From: Silanimonas sp.
GTDB taxonomy: Bacteria; Pseudomonadota; Gammaproteobacteria; Xanthomonadales; Xanthomonadaceae
Assembly (NCBI RefSeq): GCF_027531545.1
Contig: NZ_JAPZSC010000020.1
Location: 1 to 64,000 of the forward strand
Direction: 5' to 3'
Length of the DNA stretch: 64,000 nt
Shown piece by piece: positions 60,602 to 64,000 of this stretch. Under the pieces are notes generated by a model. It was not told the origin of the DNA. It did no database searches and saw only the letters and a list, made by a program, of their open reading frames with translations. Position 1 is the first letter of the stretch; every line of letters begins with the position of its first letter. A program made the position numbers and the translations under genes.

Positions 60602-63600
60602 ATGCGAAAGCCGGGTTACTCCGTTTCCCAGAAAATTGGGACACTCGGAAAGCGCGTATTTGTTGGGGGTCACCCCGACTCCTGGCTCACAGAAAGTGAG
60701 CCTGCCCAGAACTCTGACTTCGGCTTCGACATGAGCATGTGGCTAGAGGCGCTCGGCGAGATTCGTGGTCGGTTTTCGGTCCAGATCAAGTCCGGCGCAA
60801 GCACGCAGTTTGCTGGCCCCGAGACCGAGCACTACATCCAAGTCGAACTGACCCCGGAGACATGCAACCTTTACCTTCAGGATGGGCAGCCGGTTCTCTT
60901 GGTCTTTGTGGCGCTTCAGGACGAAACAAGCACTTCCGGCGCGCAGATGTACTACCTCTGGATTGAAGAAGAGCTGCGGAAGCGGTTAGGAGGCCGCCTA
61001 CAGTTCGACGAATCAGATCCAGACAACATGACCTTGCGCGTGCCCGTGGCTAACCGACTGACAAAAGACTTGGATGTTTCCGCCCATCTTGATGCCTACT
61101 GGACGCATACAAGAATCTCAAATCAGCTTAGAAGCCCGGAAGGAATCGGAGCGCTGAGAACGGTCTCTTCGCTGAGCCCTCGCGCACAGTCCGCCTTGAC
61201 GGCTACTGACCACAAGAGTTTGGATCGTTGGCTCACACATGAAACCATGACGGGAGACAACCTCTGGCCGACTCCAAAATCAGGAACAGCCGTTGCAAAG
61301 ATTAAGCAGCTGAATGATGCCCTGAATAACGGCAGCGCAACTGAAGCCGACCGGTTCATCGAAGAGCTTAACCGAGAACAGTTGGAAGACGTCGAAGTAC
61401 TGGCGGAATTCAGATATCAAGAGGGTAGGCGTGCCTTCCTCGAGGGGAGGCCGGAGCACGCGCTAGATCGTTTTGCTGCCGCGGGAGCGCTTCAGCCAGA
61501 GAGCGCGAAGTTCTACGCCGCTGAGCTCGAGGCTGCGGTCGCTTCTAACTTGGGATCCACGCCGCGAATTCCGCCCGAACTTCTGTCAAGAGCAGGCCGC
61601 TTTGAGTCAGAAGAAGAAGTTCGATTTCAACTCGTCCGAGTTTTCGCCCTTGAGGAGAACTATGGTAAAGCGGAGGAGCTGCTCTCAAGCCTAACGGGGC
61701 CGAACAGAGCCAAGGCGGAGACTCTCTATTTCGCAATCAAAGACGACTGGTCGGCGGCACTGTCTTCTGCAGATCGCGGTCTTTCCATGTATGCGGACAC
61801 GCGTACCACCAAGTTTCTGAAGATATTGCGGCTTCGGGCCCTGCTCAACATCGTCACCGACGGACAAGGCAGCATTCCTATTGGGGGCCGACCAGACCTC
61901 AAGGTCTCGGACGCCTTAGCTCTTCGCGATTCCACTCTAGAATCACTGCGTGAAGCCCAAGAGTCTGGGTGGCCAGCAAACTCCGAGATGATCCTGGACT
62001 GCGCATCTGCGGTTTGCGTGACGTTCGGACCAGATCGAGAGCTGTTGAATCTGTTGTCTGACTTTGCGCAGAAAAGGCCAAGTTTGCGATATGCGCAAGA
62101 GGCATTGGCGCGTATTGCGACCTTCATTGATGAACCGTCAACTGCAATCGCTGCGCTCAAAAGGATCGAAGACCCCGATCCTGCAGATCTGGCTAGGCTT
62201 GTTCTTCTGTACAGCGAGTTCGGTTCGCACACAGAGGCTGTTGATCTAGCACTTGCGCATTTAATCGACAAGCCGCACGAAACTCTCGTAGATGTGGCTG
62301 TCGCAACGGCAGCCGTATCTGCTTACCGTCTCGGCTCTACCGCAGAGGAAACAAAGCTTCGCGCGTTTGTTGCAAAGGGCGACATCGCCTCACAGTCGCT
62401 ACTTCAGTTCATTACGAACTCGCTCAAGGATCCCGAAGCTCGCGAACAAAACTTAGACCGCCTCTGGGAGGATGCGATGCGAGGCGGCGGCAACGAGACA
62501 TTACAGGACAATTTGCTCCAGTATCTAAGGCCAGATCGCGAAGTTGACATCGATCGGATCCTGCAGATCTGCACTAGCACCTTGTGCAGGAGAAATCTCA
62601 CGGAAATGGAGTCTGCAAAGTTCTCCGCCGCTCTCCTGAGGCGCGAGCGGTTCCAAGACCTAATCGACTTCACCGCCCGCGCGCAAGAGTTCTACCCAAA
62701 AAACGAGAATGTAGGGCTTGCCAGAGCCATTGCCTTAGAGAAAATTGGCCAGCCGTCCGCGGCGGAACGGGTTCTTCGGCGATTTGATCAGTCGTTTCGC
62801 ACGGATCTTGTCAGCGCACGCACGCAGCTTCTGCTTCGAATCGGAGATGTAGACGCGCTCATTTCCCTAACGAAGCGCGCCCTCGCGGCGGCAACTGATC
62901 GTGCAGATCGATTCCACTACCACCGCACACTTGCAACTCTGTATTCGAGAGGAGACCGCTCGCAATACCTAGAGTCAGTGTGGCGTCTCGGCGAGGCCGC
63001 AGACAAGGAGGTCGAAACAGAGGAAGGTACTTTCCTTCTGCACTTCTTGATGGCGACAGCCGACGCTAGTGTTGAGGTCTCACAGCATAGAGTTCAAGAG
63101 TTCCAGGAGAGGGTTAATCGCTTCACAGAGAAGTTCCCCAGCTCATCAATGATTCGCGTTGGTCACATCTCGGAAGATGCGAGCCCGGAAGATCTCTTGT
63201 CGCAGCTGCAGCGAATGGCGGGCATTTCCGAAGAGCGCGCGAGGACGCTACAGAAGGCGCGAGCGTTCGGTGCGCGGAGCGGATCACATATTCCGTTCGC
63301 GTTCCGACCCCGCACTTACGCCCCATACGCTTCCAATGTACCGGACTTGCTACGTATATCCATGAATTCCTGGCATACGGGTGAGTCGTCAAGAATCATC
63401 GTCGGAGACGCTGCATTTCCTCGAACTAAACCGTCGTTGCCGCCGATCTTGGATCTCGTTTCCCTGTTTCTTCTGGTAGATCTTGGCCTTTTCGAAAAGC
63501 TGTTAGCGGTTTGGACGGCCGTAGCTATTCCGAAGGAGTCGCTTGCACATCTATCGGAGCTTATGTTCGGCCCGCTCGATGCAGGAAGTTCAGATCTGAT

Positions 63601-64000
63601 AGACAAAGTCACCGAAGCTATCCGCCGGAATCACTCTGCAATAGTGCAACCGGGACCACTCATTGGGGAGGAGCGCCAATACCCTCAGGGCGAATTGGCG
63701 ACCATAAAGGCCGAGGTCGAATCTAGGCGCCACGAATATTTGGCCGTGGACCTTGCGATGGCCGCAATCCTTAGCGCCGACGAGAGCATCACCGGACGCT
63801 GCCGCACCCTCTGGGACTTCCTCGAGTTCGCTGAGGGAAAAGGCTCACTCAGCAGAACGGATGCCACGCTGGTGCGCCTTCGAGTCGCCTCATGGAATAC
63901 ACAAGGCACGCCGCTGGAGCCAGCAGATATTGTCGCGGCGGCACTTGGAGCCGTCGACTCCCCAAATGCGGGAGACGATGCGCCCGCCGCGCGCGCCGCT
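60602..64000 (+). CDS. Very large DUF4365-like / TPR / PIN-like protein (3' end outside window)
   Basis: An uninterrupted frame of 1,133 codons runs from ATG 60602 to the right edge. The N-terminal ~165 residues resemble DUF4365, a nuclease-fold domain: NSDFGFDMSMW (Asp43), then RFSVQIKSG (Gln61, Lys63), in D-x(n)-QxK form. Residues about 230-900 are helical TPR-like repeats (RRAFLEGRPEHALDRFAAAG and similar). Near 945-990, PILDLVSLFLLVDLGLFEKLL and AIPKESLAHLSEL resemble a PIN-like domain. A TAG directly precedes the ATG and GGGGA lies 6 bases before it, so the start is firm. TTA, CTA, ATA and AGA codons are frequent, unlike the core genes. DUF4365-TPR proteins occur in defence islands. Confidence 0.85.
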   Translation, partial: MRKPGYSVSQKIGTLGKRVFVGGHPDSWLTESEPAQNSDFGFDMSMWLEALGEIRGRFSVQIKSGASTQFAGPETEHYIQVELTPETCNLYLQDGQPVLLVFVALQDETSTSGAQMYYLWIEEELRKRLGGRLQFDESDPDNMTLRVPVANRLTKDLDVSAHLDAYWTHTRISNQLRSPEGIGALRTVSSLSPRAQSALTATDHKSLDRWLTHETMTGDNLWPTPKSGTAVAKIKQLNDALNNGSATEADRFIEELNREQLEDVEVLAEFRYQEGRRAFLEGRPEHALDRFAAAGALQPESAKFYAAELEAAVASNLGSTPRIPPELLSRAGRFESEEEVRFQLVRVFALEENYGKAEELLSSLTGPNRAKAETLYFAIKDDWSAALSSADRGLSMYADTRTTKFLKILRLRALLNIVTDGQGSIPIGGRPDLKVSDALALRDSTLESLREAQESGWPANSEMILDCASAVCVTFGPDRELLNLLSDFAQKRPSLRYAQEALARIATFIDEPSTAIAALKRIEDPDPADLARLVLLYSEFGSHTEAVDLALAHLIDKPHETLVDVAVATAAVSAYRLGSTAEETKLRAFVAKGDIASQSLLQFITNSLKDPEAREQNLDRLWEDAMRGGGNETLQDNLLQYLRPDREVDIDRILQICTSTLCRRNLTEMESAKFSAALLRRERFQDLIDFTARAQEFYPKNENVGLARAIALEKIGQPSAAERVLRRFDQSFRTDLVSARTQLLLRIGDVDALISLTKRALAAATDRADRFHYHRTLATLYSRGDRSQYLESVWRLGEAADKEVETEEGTFLLHFLMATADASVEVSQHRVQEFQERVNRFTEKFPSSSMIRVGHISEDASPEDLLSQLQRMAGISEERARTLQKARAFGARSGSHIPFAFRPRTYAPYASNVPDLLRISMNSWHTGESSRIIVGDAAFPRTKPSLPPILDLVSLFLLVDLGLFEKLLAVWTAVAIPKESLAHLSELMFGPLDAGSSDLIDKVTEAIRRNHSAIVQPGPLIGEERQYPQGELATIKAEVESRRHEYLAVDLAMAAILSADESITGRCRTLWDFLEFAEGKGSLSRTDATLVRLRVASWNTQGTPLEPADIVAAALGAVDSPNAGDDAPAARAA

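Noticed and set aside
60439-60734. Two short plus-strand frames (about 80 codons each) before the DUF4365-like gene
   Set aside because: They overlap each other and the start of the long frame and lack coding character; the region is more likely promoter.

Overview
The window is 64 kb of high-GC chromosomal DNA. I infer a gammaproteobacterium, probably in or near the Xanthomonadales (Lysobacterales). The reasons are a Pseudomonas-type HemB, zinc-independent RpmG beside RpmB, rsmG close to parA-parB, many diguanylate cyclases, an acs/actP acetate system with a CrbS/CrbR-like regulator pair, and palindromic intergenic repeats of the kind common in that order. No rRNA, tRNA or CRISPR array was seen.

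Positions 1-51,828 look like core chromosome. They begin with two diguanylate cyclase genes separated by a small helical-protein gene, then a secreted amidohydrolase and katG with an OxyR-type palindrome. A nested inverted-repeat block (6.5-6.95 kb) precedes a gamma carbonic anhydrase, aroE, hemB and a GAF-GAF-GGDEF-EAL protein. The chromosome-maintenance part (12.2-18 kb) carries rsmG, parA, parB, an orphan ParA, rpmB and rpmG. A further membrane diguanylate cyclase follows.

The 19-38 kb part is organised around acetate. It holds actP with its DUF485 partner, a DcaP-like porin, acs, a membrane LytTR protein, and, about 7-11 kb further on, a CrbR-like response regulator facing a 1,140-residue CrbS-like hybrid kinase. 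The kinase gene lies just downstream of a DEDDh exonuclease gene and a cNMP/CBS/DUF294 gene. Between the two acetate blocks lie an outer-membrane barrel, an HlyD-permease-ATPase exporter operon, a VOC protein and a short-chain dehydrogenase. From 38 to 51 kb are peptidases, an aldehyde dehydrogenase, an esterase fused to a beta-propeller, a lipoprotein, a MarR-GNAT regulator with its own palindromic operator, and an unrecognised membrane protein.

At 51,828 the reading frame of a low-specificity threonine aldolase is cut off without its first ~35-40 residues, and composition and codon use change. From there to the end of the window I infer a horizontally acquired, defence-type island. It holds a 177-bp MITE-like element with perfect 24-bp ends and at least four copies of a ~70-bp imperfect palindrome between genes. 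Its genes are a DUF4238/SEC-C protein, a HEPN protein, two small exported proteins, an HNH-nuclease-like protein, a PD-(D/E)XK-like protein with a small companion frame, and a DUF4365-like/TPR/PIN-like protein of more than 1,133 residues that runs off the right edge. None of these was recognised as part of a named defence system. They are the best candidates here for undescribed biology.
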